Assembly (NCBI GenBank): GCA_903905455.1
Contig: CAIVGN010000043.1
Coordinates: 1-53,446 of the forward strand
Reading direction: 5' to 3'
Length of the DNA stretch: 53,446 bases
Source: an uncultured Archangium sp.
GTDB taxonomy: Bacteria > Myxococcota > Myxococcia > Myxococcales > Myxococcaceae
Shown here one piece after another: positions 20,348-28,398 of the stretch. Position 1 is the stretch's first letter, and every line of letters begins with the position of its first letter. The notes beneath the pieces are model-generated. The model was not told where the DNA came from, ran no database searches, and saw only the letters and a list, made by a program, of their open reading frames with translations. A program made the translations under genes and the position numbers.

Positions 20348-21937
20348 TCAGCCCGCCGGCTTCAACCTCGCTGCGCCGGTCATGCCCTCGGAGGTGGGCA
20401 GGCTGCCGGCCGGGGGCACCCAGGGCCAGTCGGTGAGCGGGCCCTTGTCGAGGCGCTGGCTGATGTAGTTCGCCGCGATGTTCGCGCTCTCCATGATGGT
20501 GAGCAGGCCCGAACCCGGGTGCGTGCCGCCGCCGACCCAGTAGAGGTCCTCCACGTGCGGCGACTGCACCCGCGGGCGCAGCGGCCCCAGCTGCAGCCAG
20601 GTGTGCGAGAGGTTGAACACCGCGCCCCGGTGCACATTGAAGTCGTCCCGCCAGGTCTCGGCGGTGAACGCGCGCTGCGCCACGATGTGGCTGGCGACGT
20701 CCTTCATGCCCACCTTCTCGAGCCAGCCCGGCACCTTCTTCGTGAGCTCCGCCTCGATGTGCTTCCAGTCGTGCTCGCCGTGGGTGTTCGGCGTGGGCAC
20801 CAGCACGTAGATCGCCGAGTGACCCTTCGGCGCACCCGCGGGGTCGGTGACGTTGGCGTTGACCACGTAGAACGGCGGGTCTTCGAGGTCGGCGTTGCGG
20901 TCTTCGAGCGCCTCGCGCGTGGTGCTGCGCGCTGCTTCCGACAGGTAGATGAGGTGGTGCGGGAGCTCGTCGTAGACCTTGTCGAGGCCCAGGTAGAGCA
21001 TGAAGGTGCTGCACGAGTACTTGGCCTTGGCGAGCGCGGCGTCCGACAGCCGCGTGCCCTTGCGCCACGACTCGTCGACCAGGTTCTGCGCCGCGTAGGG
21101 GAGATCGGCGTTGACCACCACCACGTCGGCGAAGAGCTTGGCGCCCGACTTGAGCTCCACGCCCACCGCCTTGCCGTTCTCCACGAGCACGCGCTCCACC
21201 GGCGACGACATGCGGAACTTCGCGCCGAGGTCCTCCGCGGCCTTCTTCATTCCCTCGGCCAGCGCGCGGAACCCGCCCATCACGTGCCACACCCCGAACT
21301 CGAGCTCGAGGAAGGGGATGACCGAGAAGACGCTCGAGCAGGTGGTGGGGTGCAGCCCGAGGTACTTCGACGGGTAGCTGAACGCGTAGCTCAGGCGGTC
21401 GTCGTGGAAGTTCGAGTCGAGGTGCTTGTAGAGCGTCTGCCACGGCTTGAACTTCGCGGCCGGCAGCAGGCGCAGCGGGTTGTAGTAGCCCAGCGAGTCC
21501 GCCGGGTGCGCCATGAAGGTGCCGTAGGCGATGCCGTACTTCTCGCGCGACTCGAGGAACCAGCGCTCGTAGGCCGGCCCCAGGCCCGGCTTGAGGCGCT
21601 CCACCTCCGCCCGCATCTTCTGCTGGTCCCAGTGGGTGTCGAGGTGCGTGCCGTCCCAGAAGTGCACCCGGGTGTTCTCCGGCAACCGCACCAGCTTCAC
21701 GTAGTCTTCGATGCGCAGCCCCGAGCGGCGGAAGATGCGCTCGAGCACCTGCGGCAGCTGCATGATGCTCGGGCCGGTGTCGACCTGGTACTCGTCGTGG
21801 TCGCCGAAAGTGAGCCCGCGCATGCGCCCGCCGGGCACCGCCTCCTTCTCGACCACGGTTACGTCCGCGCCCAGCCCGGCGAGGTTGATGGCCGCCGAGA
21901 GTCCGCCCGGTCCCGCACCGACGATGAGCGTCTTCAT
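20348..21937 (-). CDS. CrtI-family phytoene desaturase / carotenoid oxidoreductase
   Basis: A 529-residue FAD enzyme. The start ATG gives MKTLIVGAGPGGLSAAINLAGLGADVTVVEK, the Rossmann dinucleotide-binding motif with its terminal acidic residue; the upstream reading is antisense to the lipoprotein gene. It also shows the flavin-family motif GGRMRGLTFGDHDEYQVDTGP and the C-terminal CrtI signature LYWVGGGTHPGSGLLTIMESANIAANYI. CrtI enzymes dehydrogenate phytoene step by step towards lycopene; some relatives act on other carotenoids. No other carotenoid gene is near, so its exact substrate is open. It is divergent from the esterase gene at 22035, with 97 bp between. Confidence 0.9.
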   Translation of the reverse strand: MKTLIVGAGPGGLSAAINLAGLGADVTVVEKEAVPGGRMRGLTFGDHDEYQVDTGPSIMQLPQVLERIFRRSGLRIEDYVKLVRLPENTRVHFWDGTHLDTHWDQQKMRAEVERLKPGLGPAYERWFLESREKYGIAYGTFMAHPADSLGYYNPLRLLPAAKFKPWQTLYKHLDSNFHDDRLSYAFSYPSKYLGLHPTTCSSVFSVIPFLELEFGVWHVMGGFRALAEGMKKAAEDLGAKFRMSSPVERVLVENGKAVGVELKSGAKLFADVVVVNADLPYAAQNLVDESWRKGTRLSDAALAKAKYSCSTFMLYLGLDKVYDELPHHLIYLSEAARSTTREALEDRNADLEDPPFYVVNANVTDPAGAPKGHSAIYVLVPTPNTHGEHDWKHIEAELTKKVPGWLEKVGMKDVASHIVAQRAFTAETWRDDFNVHRGAVFNLSHTWLQLGPLRPRVQSPHVEDLYWVGGGTHPGSGLLTIMESANIAANYISQRLDKGPLTDWPWVPPAGSLPTSEGMTGAARLKPAG

Positions 21938-22034
21938 GCACAGGCAAGTAGCGCGCGACCCACGCCGATGCACTCGTTTGTGCAGTGTTTGTCCATGGTT
22001 GTCGAAAACGACCCGCCAGCGTATCTGCCCGCCC

Positions 22035-23261
22035 GTGCGCTTCGTCTTCCTCGCCGTCGTGTCCTCCTGGTTGTTCTTCGCCTGTGGTCCCACCTCCTCG
22101 ACCTGCAGCGAGTCGAACTGCGCCGGGTGTTGCTCCGCGGCCGGGGAGTGCGTCGGCGGCACTCTCGAGACGGCGTGCGGTTCGGCGGGCCTGCTGTGCA
22201 ACAGCTGCAGCGGCGGCCAGGTGTGCGTCGCGCAGCGCTGCGAGTTCCCCGCGGTCGACGCGGGCGTGGTGTCCTTCGACGCGGGCACGCCGATCCTCCC
22301 CCCGGCGGAGACGTGGACCTGGGCCGGCTTCCCCACCTCGGCCTGCGGCAACGGCGCGCCTACGGGCCTGGGCGTGAACCTCACGACGCGCTCGAAGGAC
22401 CTGCTCATCTACCTGCAGGGCGGCGGCGCGTGCTGGAACGCGCTGAGCTGCGAGTACACCGCGACCAACCTCAAGGAAGGCTACGACGGCGCGGCGTTCG
22501 CCGCCGAGGGCCAGCTCCAGGCGCCCCCGTTCAGCCGCGTGGCCATGAACAACCCGTTCAAGGACATGAGCTTCGTCTTCGTGCCGTACTGCACCGGCGA
22601 CGTGCACGCCGGGGACGCCGTGAAGGACTACCCGGCCTTCGTGCAGGGGCCGATCAACATCCCAGCGCGCACCGTCTCCCACAAGGGCGGCAAGAACATG
22701 GAGGCCTTCCTCCTGCGCCTCAAGGACACCTTCCCGGACGCGCAGCGGGTCTTCATCTCGGGCTCGAGCGCCGGCGCCTACGGGGCCCAGCTCAACTTCG
22801 AGCGCGTGCGCGCCACGTGGCCCGACGCCCAGGTGCACCTGCTCGCCGACTGCGGACAGACGGTGACCCCGGCCGGCACGCTCTTCGGCGAGTGGCTCGC
22901 CGCGTGGAACCTCGCCGTGCCCGCCGACTGCACCGACTGCGGCACCAACTTCGCGAACTACCCCCAGTACCTCCACGCGAAGTACCCGGCCTCGCGCTTC
23001 GGGCTGCTGGCGTACACGCAGGACAGCACCCTGCGGCAGTTCTCGGGCCTCGACGCGACCACCTTCCAGCAGCGCACGCTCGAGCTGACGGCCTCGGCCT
23101 ACGACCCCACCAGCAACGCGAAGTACTTCGTGCTCGCGGGCGCCACGCACGTGATGCTGGGGGACTTCTTCACCCTGCAGAGCCCCGGCGGGGTGAAGCT
23201 CGTCGACTGGACGGCGGGCCTGGTGAGCGGCGCGCCGGCCTGGCAGAGCGTGAAGCCCTGA
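22035..23261 (+). CDS. Pectin-acetylesterase/Notum-like lipoprotein hydrolase
   Basis: The start is the GTG at 22035, giving VRFVFLAVVSSWLFFACGPTS with lipobox FFAC; the longer reading is antisense to crtI. Residues 20-75 form a Cys-rich module (CSESNCAGCCSAAGECVGG, CNSCSGGQVC) and a 'DAG' spacer. The hydrolase domain follows with family motifs: LLIYLQGGGACWNALSCEY (oxyanion hole), VFVPYCTGDVHAGD, FISGSSAGAYGAQLN (nucleophile Ser in GSSAG) and a late His in AGATHVMLGDFF. Family members remove acetyl or palmitoleate esters from polysaccharides or proteins. About 408 residues. It ends 1 bp from the convergent small lipoprotein gene. Confidence 0.83.
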   Translation: MRFVFLAVVSSWLFFACGPTSSTCSESNCAGCCSAAGECVGGTLETACGSAGLLCNSCSGGQVCVAQRCEFPAVDAGVVSFDAGTPILPPAETWTWAGFPTSACGNGAPTGLGVNLTTRSKDLLIYLQGGGACWNALSCEYTATNLKEGYDGAAFAAEGQLQAPPFSRVAMNNPFKDMSFVFVPYCTGDVHAGDAVKDYPAFVQGPINIPARTVSHKGGKNMEAFLLRLKDTFPDAQRVFISGSSAGAYGAQLNFERVRATWPDAQVHLLADCGQTVTPAGTLFGEWLAAWNLAVPADCTDCGTNFANYPQYLHAKYPASRFGLLAYTQDSTLRQFSGLDATTFQQRTLELTASAYDPTSNAKYFVLAGATHVMLGDFFTLQSPGGVKLVDWTAGLVSGAPAWQSVKP

Positions 23262-23262
23262 C

Positions 23263-23550
23263 TCACGGGGTGGGCACGGGCTTGAGGCTCACGCACTGGT
23301 CGCCCACGTAGGTCGACTCGCACTGCTGGTCGAAGTTGCAGCGGCCTCCGCACGGCAACGGGTCGCACATGCCGGTGGCGTGGTTGCACGCCGTGCCCGG
23401 GTTGCAGGGCGTGATGCACTCGCCGTTGGCGCGCCGCACGCCGGAGACCGTGGCCCCGAGGGCGGTGTTCACCAACGCGCCCGTCACCGCGCCGGCCGAC
23501 GCCGCGCACCCCTGCAGGACCAGCAGCACCAGCAACGCGAGCGCTCTCAT
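23263..23550 (-). CDS. Small Cys-rich lipoprotein, unknown function
   Basis: A 95-residue protein with a lipoprotein signal (MRALALLVLLVLQGC, lipobox LQGC). The mature part opens with an Ala/Gly/Val-rich stretch (AASAGAVTGALVNTALGATV) that could pack against the membrane, followed by a compact Cys-rich tail: CITPCNPGTACNHATGMCDPLPCGGRCNFDQQCES. The pattern recalls small disulfide-knotted modules seen in many lipoproteins of this phylum. It lies 10 bp below the Thg1 gene on the same strand and may share its transcript. I do not recognise a family. Confidence 0.7.
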   Translation of the reverse strand: MRALALLVLLVLQGCAASAGAVTGALVNTALGATVSGVRRANGECITPCNPGTACNHATGMCDPLPCGGRCNFDQQCESTYVGDQCVSLKPVPTP

Positions 23551-23560
23551 ACCCGCAGGC

Positions 23561-24388
23561 CTACTCCTTGTCGGGCCGGAGGTGCGAGGCGGTCTGCGGG
23601 GCCTGCGCGTCGAAGATGACGCCCGCGCGGTTGAGCACCTTGCCGAAGGCGGGCATCTCCAGCTCCACCACCGCGCTGCGGGTGACGACGAGGTGCGGGT
23701 TGCGCCGCGCGGCGTGGTGCGGGGGCAGGGTCTCGAGCTCGGCGGTGGTGAAGGCGCGCTCCACGGCCCGCCGCTGCAGGAAGGTGCCGCGCTTGAAGAA
23801 GGGCGGGTAGTCGTTCCAGTTCACTCCCTTCTGGAAGAGCAGCTCGTGCATCTGCGCGTTGTCGCGGCCGTCGACGTCGGCGTGCGAGTAGTGGGCGCGG
23901 GTGGCCATGCTCACCGAGTTCTTGGTGGCGTCGAGTTCGCGCCAGAGCAGCACGTTGGCCGCTTCGTCGCGCGAGGGCACGGCCCACACCCGGCAGTCGA
24001 AGAGCGCCGACACGCCGGCCCGCTCGGGGATGGCGGCCGCGAGGTGGGCGTTGAAGTACGCGGTGGTCATCGACGCGAGGATGGAGGTCAGCTTCTGCAC
24101 GCGGCGATCGAGGAAGGACTGGGTCTTCGGGTCTTCGTCGAGCCACACGAGGCTGATCTCGTCGGACTGGGTGTAGCCGATGCGCGCCGCGGTCTCCTCG
24201 ACGAGGTGCCGCGTGGTGTCGACCATCAGCCGCGAGAGGCGCAGGTCGAAGGGCCGCGCGAAGCCCTCGGTGAACCGCGAGAAGCGCTTGCCGTCGATGC
24301 GCGCGCAGATGGGGAGCCCGGGCATGAGGCGGTGCCCGGCCTCTGCCATTTCGTACTCCTTCATGCGGTTGCCGAGGTCGTCCTTCAT
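23561..24388 (-). CDS. tRNA(His) guanylyltransferase / Thg1-like 3'-5' polymerase
   Basis: A 275-residue member of the Thg1 superfamily, which adds nucleotides to RNA 5' ends in the reverse (3'-5') direction. Motifs: MKDDLGNRMKEYE at the start, ICARIDGKRFSRFT (first metal-binding Asp and fingers Lys), ARPFDLRLSRLMVDTTRHLV, and GYTQSDEISLVW (the second metal Asp pair in SDE). The His/Asn-rich stretch near 'RAHYSHADVDGRDNAQMHELL' is also in the expected place. True eukaryotic Thg1 adds G-1 to tRNA-His; bacterial relatives (TLPs) repair 5'-truncated tRNAs with templated addition. A TLP is known from Myxococcus xanthus, so TLP activity is the more likely role. No tRNA gene lies in this window. 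Confidence 0.9.
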   Translation of the reverse strand: MKDDLGNRMKEYEMAEAGHRLMPGLPICARIDGKRFSRFTEGFARPFDLRLSRLMVDTTRHLVEETAARIGYTQSDEISLVWLDEDPKTQSFLDRRVQKLTSILASMTTAYFNAHLAAAIPERAGVSALFDCRVWAVPSRDEAANVLLWRELDATKNSVSMATRAHYSHADVDGRDNAQMHELLFQKGVNWNDYPPFFKRGTFLQRRAVERAFTTAELETLPPHHAARRNPHLVVTRSAVVELEMPAFGKVLNRAGVIFDAQAPQTASHLRPDKE

Positions 24389-24449
24389 GCTGCGTGCTCC
24401 GCGAAAGAGAGCGTTCGCGTAGCATCAGGGGGTGCAGGGGTCTAGCGAG

Positions 24450-24890
24450 GTGCCGGAGCGCGTCTTCCTCGACGCCAACGTGATGTTCTCGGCCGCGCTC
24501 GGGGGCGAGAGCTTCGGCCAGCTGTGGGTGGCGCTGCGGGGCGGGCTGATCAGCGTGTGCACCAGCCCCCAGTGCCTCGACGAGGCGCGGCGCAACGTGG
24601 CGCGAAAACGCCCCGGGGCGGTCGAGCGCCTCGAGCTCACCTTGCGCGAGGTGGTGACGGTGGCGGCTCCGCTGGCGCTCGTGCCCTGGGCCGAGGGGAA
24701 GCTGCCCGAGGACGACGGGTGGGTGTTGGCCGGTGCAGTCGAGGCGGGGGCGCAGGTCTTGCTGACGGGGAACACGAAGCACTTCGGCTGGGCAATGACC
24801 CGAGGCGATCTTCCACTGCGGGTGCGCACGGTTCGCGCGTACCTCGACGAGCTGCTTGCGGCGGGCCAACCGCGCGCTTCGCCACCTTGA
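24450..24890 (+). CDS. PIN-domain protein, possible ribonuclease
   Basis: A 146-residue protein if started at the GTG at 24450 (VPERVFLDANVMFSAALGG); an in-frame GTG at 24432 adds six residues. PIN features: FLDANVMFSAAL (first acidic residue), CLDEARRNVARK (second), EDDGWVLAGAVEAGAQVLLTGNTKHFG (third acidic cluster and the conserved 'TGNxxHF' strand). PIN proteins are Mg-dependent RNases, often toxins. No antitoxin-sized gene precedes it: it begins 61 bp from the divergent Thg1 start and the following gene is unrelated. So it is a solitary PIN protein, and toxicity is not supported. The shared promoter region with Thg1 is suggestive only. Confidence 0.78.
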   Translation: MPERVFLDANVMFSAALGGESFGQLWVALRGGLISVCTSPQCLDEARRNVARKRPGAVERLELTLREVVTVAAPLALVPWAEGKLPEDDGWVLAGAVEAGAQVLLTGNTKHFGWAMTRGDLPLRVRTVRAYLDELLAAGQPRASPP

Positions 24891-25027
24891 TGGAGTGATT
24901 CGGCGATCGTGATGGGGCCTGCGGAGCCGGGCTGAGCAGTATCAGCGCCCTGCGGGTGGTCCCGGGAGTGCATCCACGACGGGCACGACCTGCTTCCCTG
25001 GTCGCCCGCCGTCCCAAGGAGCACCCC

Positions 25028-25312
25028 ATGAAGAACCCTGCTGCCGCCGAGCTGATCACCCGAGAGAGCATCTTGAAGCTGCTGAGCGACGCGGAGGTCG
25101 CGCACGTGTGCACGGCCGAGACCCAGGCCCAGCTGGCCCCCGGTGAAGAGTTCATCGACCTCAAGCGCTTGAGCCGCGGCGTGCGCAAGGCGCGTCCGCC
25201 CGAAGCTGCCCTGAGCACCGTCGCCATGGCGCGCGTGTTGCCCCGCAGCGCGCTCGAGCCGGCGACGTGGACGAAGATCGTCGCGCAACTCCCGCACCAC
25301 GCAGTGCACTGA
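25028..25312 (+). CDS. Small protein of unknown function
   Basis: 94 residues from the ATG at 25028 (MKNPAAAELITRESILKLL), with 'caaggagcacccc' giving a good ribosome site. No signal peptide or membrane segment. The first part is helical (ESILKLLSDAEVAHVCTAETQAQL), the middle reads EEFIDLKRLSRGVRKARP and the last third EPATWTKIVAQLPHHAVH. It is followed after 20 bp by another small gene with its own 'ggag' site, so the two probably form an operon. I do not recognise a family. Confidence 0.65.
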   Translation: MKNPAAAELITRESILKLLSDAEVAHVCTAETQAQLAPGEEFIDLKRLSRGVRKARPPEAALSTVAMARVLPRSALEPATWTKIVAQLPHHAVH

Positions 25313-25332
25313 CCTCGCACGGAGACTTCCCC

Positions 25333-25701
25333 ATGACCGCCACGAAGAAACACGTGAAGCCCAGCCACGCCCCGGTGGCCCCGGCCAAGGCGCGCAAGGA
25401 GGTTCGTCACGTCGTGGAGATCGACGAGCCGGCGCCGCGGGTCGGCGAGGGCGCCGAGGTATCGATCCTGAAGACCGCCGAGGGGGTCGACCCGCTCGGA
25501 GAGGAGCTGGGCGAAGCCTTCGTCGAGAACCTCACCGGGGCCGACGACGCCGCCACCGAGCACCGGGCGGTCGAGACCATCGCCGAGCAGGGCGGGCCCT
25601 TCGTCATCACCACCGGCGCGACCGAGTTCGCCCCGGGTCCCGACGCGTCGAACCCGCCGGATGCAACGCGTGAACCCTTCCCCACGGTGAGCTCGCCATG
25701 A
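25333..25701 (+). CDS. Small acidic protein of unknown function
   Basis: 122 residues. The start is basic (MTATKKHVKPSHAPVAPAKARKEVRH) and the rest acidic, with EGVDPLGEELGEAFVENLTGADDAATEHRAVETIAEQGGPF. No signal peptide or membrane segment is evident, and the ends are Pro-rich, suggesting disordered tails around a short central domain. Cytosolic, unknown role. Its stop overlaps the ATG of the next small frame (ATGA), so expression may be coupled. Confidence 0.65.
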   Translation: MTATKKHVKPSHAPVAPAKARKEVRHVVEIDEPAPRVGEGAEVSILKTAEGVDPLGEELGEAFVENLTGADDAATEHRAVETIAEQGGPFVITTGATEFAPGPDASNPPDATREPFPTVSSP

Positions 25702-26060
25702 GCGAACAAGAAGAGGTGAAGGAGTCGATGGATGACACCCGCGATCAGGTCCTGGAGTTGGCACACGGGGGCGGGGTGCTCTTCCGCGACCCAAGGGCGA
25801 CGCCCGTGCTGCCCGACCGCAGCGAGCGTGCGCACCGGCGGCTGACGCGCCTGCTCATGCCGACCACAGCGTTGCCGCAGCAAAGAGCACGATCATCCCG
25901 GCGATCATCAGCCCCAGCGTCTTCGAGTAGCCGCGCGGCGTCAGGCCGCCGGCCGCGTCGATGCGGCGCGCGAGCGGAAAGAGCCGCCAGAAGAAGGTGG
26001 CGATGCTCGCGGCGAGCACCACGCCCGCGAGCGTGCGCGTGGTGGCCGGCGCGGTGGTGA
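25698..26060 (+). CDS. Short coupled frame, possibly only its first ~50 codons real
   Basis: The frame starts at an ATG overlapping the upstream stop (ATGA) and begins with a plausible charged sequence, MSEQEEVKESMDDTRDQVLE, then GGGVLFRDPRATPVLPDRSERAHRRLTRLLMPT. After about residue 54 it runs antisense through the membrane protein gene at 25855-26280 and turns into Arg/Ala-rich text typical of shadow frames. Either the true gene ended near 25845, where a TGA exists in the next frame, and an indel has extended it, or it is a long-overlap gene. Treat the 3' limit as doubtful. Confidence 0.35.
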   Translation: MSEQEEVKESMDDTRDQVLELAHGGGVLFRDPRATPVLPDRSERAHRRLTRLLMPTTALPQQRARSSRRSSAPASSSSRAASGRRPRRCGARAERAARRRWRCSRRAPRPRACAWWPARW

Positions 26061-26280
26061 GGATGACCACCAGCAGCGCGAGGAAGATGAGCTTGGTCCC
26101 CGCGACCCAGGACACCAGGTAGCGCACCAGGTCGTGCACCTCGGGGTCGGCCTTCGACTTCTCCCACGCGGTGAAGACACCCATGGCGTTGGCGCGACGG
26201 GATCCCGGTGCGAAGTACAGCGCCGCGACGTTGCTGCACTCGAGGAGCACGAACAGGCCGATGGCCCAGGTGAGCATCAT
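25855..26280 (-). CDS. Small multi-pass membrane protein, unknown function
   Basis: 141 residues with about four hydrophobic helices: LTWAIGLFVLLECSNVAALYF (1-24), LVSWVAGTKLIFLALLVVIL (about 55-78), LAGVVLAASIATFFWRLFPL (about 84-103) and TLGLMIAGMIVLFAAATLW (about 121-139). Between the first two lies a charged loop (AWEKSKADPEVHDLVRYL). The composition and four-helix plan are those of an inner-membrane protein. No catalytic motif is visible. It is divergent from nothing obvious: the lipoprotein gene upstream on the same strand ends 31 bp before its start. Confidence 0.75.
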   Translation of the reverse strand: MMLTWAIGLFVLLECSNVAALYFAPGSRRANAMGVFTAWEKSKADPEVHDLVRYLVSWVAGTKLIFLALLVVILTTAPATTRTLAGVVLAASIATFFWRLFPLARRIDAAGGLTPRGYSKTLGLMIAGMIVLFAAATLWSA

Positions 26281-26311
26281 GCCGTCGAGGCTAGAGCGGC
26301 CGTCGAGAGAA

Positions 26312-27145
26312 TCAACACCCGCCGCCGTCGGCCTCCGGCTCGCATTCCCCGCCGCCGGGGCACTTCACCGAGTTGAGGATCTGCAGCGTGGTGCAGGTGT
26401 CCGTCTCGATGCTCGCCTGGGGTTCCCAGAAGCCGAGCGCCACCACGTCGCAGGCGATCACCGTGGGCACCGTCATCACCCAGACGTAGCCCACCAGTGG
26501 CGTCGGCTGCTTCGTCATCGAGAACACCGCGTGACCGGTCGCCCAGGCGCTGCCGGCGAAGAGCTCGGTGCCTTCCCAATGCCAGAGCACCTGCGGGCTC
26601 GTGTAGCCACCCCGCCCGAAGCCATCGAGCAGGCCCGCGCGCGCGACGGCCGGGCTGCAGGACGAGAGCTCCTGCGTGGCGCCCGCGACCCCGATGAAGC
26701 CCTCGACGCCCGTGGTGTCGGAGAAGGCTGTGGGCATCGCGCTGAACGAGCCCTGGACGATCCACCCGCCGGGCACCCAGACCGTGCAACCCCGGTCACC
26801 TACCGCCACCATTTGCCACCCGCCAGGCACCGTGAAGACGCTCTGTCGGCCGCAGGCCGCGGCCGCTGTTCCCAGTCGATCGACGAGCGGAACGCCAGTC
26901 GACACGGGAGGCACCACCGCGCTGCCTGCGTCGCTCTGGCCTCCACCTGAGCCGCCACCGCCACCGCCACCACTGGCACCGCCACCGCCACCGCCACCGG
27001 CGCCGACACCGCCACCGCCGCTGCCCCAGCCGCCGCCCAATCCGGACAGCCAATCTCCGGCATCGACCACGGCGGGTTCGCCGGCGCTGCACGCGACGAA
27101 CGCGGCTACGACCCCGGCGCTGACGATGGAACGAGAGCGGCTCAT
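26312..27145 (-). CDS. Lipoprotein with Gly-rich linker, unknown function
   Basis: 277 residues from the ATG giving MSRSRSIVSAGVVAAFVACSAG (lipobox FVAC). Residues about 35-70 are a low-complexity linker almost entirely Gly and Ser, encoded by a ccaccgcc-type microsatellite around 26940-27040. The folded part follows: CGRQSVFTVPGGWQMVAVGDRGC, VWVPGGWIVQGSFSAMPTAF, GFGRGGYTSPQVLWHWEGTELF and a late Cys-rich end (CPGGGECEPEADGGGC). The two 'VPGGW' motifs hint at an internal repeat. Many lipoproteins of this phylum have such linkers to carry a domain away from the membrane. No family recognised. Confidence 0.72.
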   Translation of the reverse strand: MSRSRSIVSAGVVAAFVACSAGEPAVVDAGDWLSGLGGGWGSGGGGVGAGGGGGGGASGGGGGGGSGGGQSDAGSAVVPPVSTGVPLVDRLGTAAAACGRQSVFTVPGGWQMVAVGDRGCTVWVPGGWIVQGSFSAMPTAFSDTTGVEGFIGVAGATQELSSCSPAVARAGLLDGFGRGGYTSPQVLWHWEGTELFAGSAWATGHAVFSMTKQPTPLVGYVWVMTVPTVIACDVVALGFWEPQASIETDTCTTLQILNSVKCPGGGECEPEADGGGC

Positions 27146-27339
27146 GCGCGCGGGTTGTGCATCTCGCGCACCACGGGCTGCGCGCAGCGAAGTGCACCGC
27201 TTCCAGCGGAGCGCGGGTCGACGTGGCTGCAAGCAGGGGCTCCGTGGTCTGCAGCAGTTGCACACGTAGGGTCGCCTCCGCCGAGGGGTCCGGTGGCACG
27301 CAGCCTGCTTCGTGAAGCTCGATTCCCGGGGAGGCCCTC

Positions 27340-28398
27340 ATGAAGCGATGCGCCGTGGTGGTGAGCTTGCTCGTCGCGTCGCTCGCGGCGGCCGAGGCGC
27401 AGACCTTCGTGCCCTTCGTCTACGTCGACCCGATGACCGGCCTCGAGGCGTTTCGGTGCCTGGTGCCCCGCGGGTGGAAGGTGGAGGGGGGCGTCACGTG
27501 GTCGCAGAACCCGGCGCTCCCGGCCCAGTCGCGTTTTCGTTTCTACGACCCGGCCGGCGTCGACGAGCTCAACCTCTTCCCGACCCGCGCCTTCTTCTGG
27601 ACGGACAACCGGCTCTTCCTGGCCACGAACCCGCCCGGCACGCTGCGCTTCAACACGATGGTGGCCAAGCCGATGAGCCTCGACGCCGCGCTCTCGCGGA
27701 TCGTCGCCGGCGTGCGCACCGGCACCTCGCGGCTCGCGGTGATCAACCAGCAGCGGGTGCCCGAGCTCGCCACCCTCGCGCGAGGGGAACCCGTGCAGGG
27801 CCTGCGCGCCACCGCCGAGGCGGGGAAGGCGCGGGTGACGTACCTCGACGCCGACAAGGCCATCGAGGAGGAGTTCTACGCCGCGGTGGCGAACTTCATC
27901 GTGCCGCTGCCCGGCTACTTCATCGACTACTGGTACATCGACTACGTGTTCTCGTTCCGGGCCGCGAAGGGAAAGCTCGGCTCCCGCGCCCGGATCTTCC
28001 AGACGATGATCCACTCGATGAAGGTGAACCCCAGCTGGTTCGCCAAGGTGGTGCATACCAAGGAGGCGCTCATTGCCCAGTCCACCGAGGGGATCCAGGC
28101 GGCCGGTCGCCTGGGCACCACCGTCGCCAACGCCAGCGCGTCCCTGCGTGAGGCCGACCAGCGCGACTGGGAACGACGCCAGCGCATCCAGGACTCCATC
28201 GTGCAGAACCAGAGCGACAACATTCGCGGCGTGCAGCGCTTCACCGACCCGCACTCCGGCAACGAGGTCGAGCTCCCGTCGGGCTACGGAACGGCCTGGG
28301 CCAACAACCTGGGCGAGTACATCGTCACCGACAGCCCGGGCTTGAACCCCAACGTCGGCTCGAACCAGCACTGGGAGGAGATGCCCACGGCGCGGTGA
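27340..28398 (+). CDS. Secreted protein of unknown function
   Basis: 352 residues with a Sec signal (MKRCAVVVSLLVASLAAAEA, cleavage before QTFVPF). A ribosome site 'gggaggccctc' precedes the ATG. The mature protein begins FVYVDPMTGLEAFRCLVPRGWKVEGGVTW. Opening with 'the protein sees a wild-type input then a squared sum' is not implied: no catalytic motif is evident. The second half is helical and polar (SASLREADQRDWERRQRIQD) and the last part reads FTDPHSGNEVELPSGYGTAWANNLGEY, which resembles the end region of several secreted proteins that start with a 'PRGWK' strand. Its final 115 bp overlap the convergent Uma2-type gene. Confidence 0.75.
   Translation: MKRCAVVVSLLVASLAAAEAQTFVPFVYVDPMTGLEAFRCLVPRGWKVEGGVTWSQNPALPAQSRFRFYDPAGVDELNLFPTRAFFWTDNRLFLATNPPGTLRFNTMVAKPMSLDAALSRIVAGVRTGTSRLAVINQQRVPELATLARGEPVQGLRATAEAGKARVTYLDADKAIEEEFYAAVANFIVPLPGYFIDYWYIDYVFSFRAAKGKLGSRARIFQTMIHSMKVNPSWFAKVVHTKEALIAQSTEGIQAAGRLGTTVANASASLREADQRDWERRQRIQDSIVQNQSDNIRGVQRFTDPHSGNEVELPSGYGTAWANNLGEYIVTDSPGLNPNVGSNQHWEEMPTAR

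Noticed and set aside
20519-23311. A 930-codon open frame on the plus strand
   Set aside because: Covers the reverse of crtI and another frame of the esterase gene. The frame with signal peptide and hydrolase motifs is different.
24432-24890. Toxin-antitoxin pair built on the PIN protein
   Set aside because: No small antitoxin gene lies before or after it; the upstream neighbour is divergent Thg1.
26940-27040. Intergenic microsatellite
   Set aside because: It is the coding sequence for the Gly-rich linker of a lipoprotein in an intact frame.
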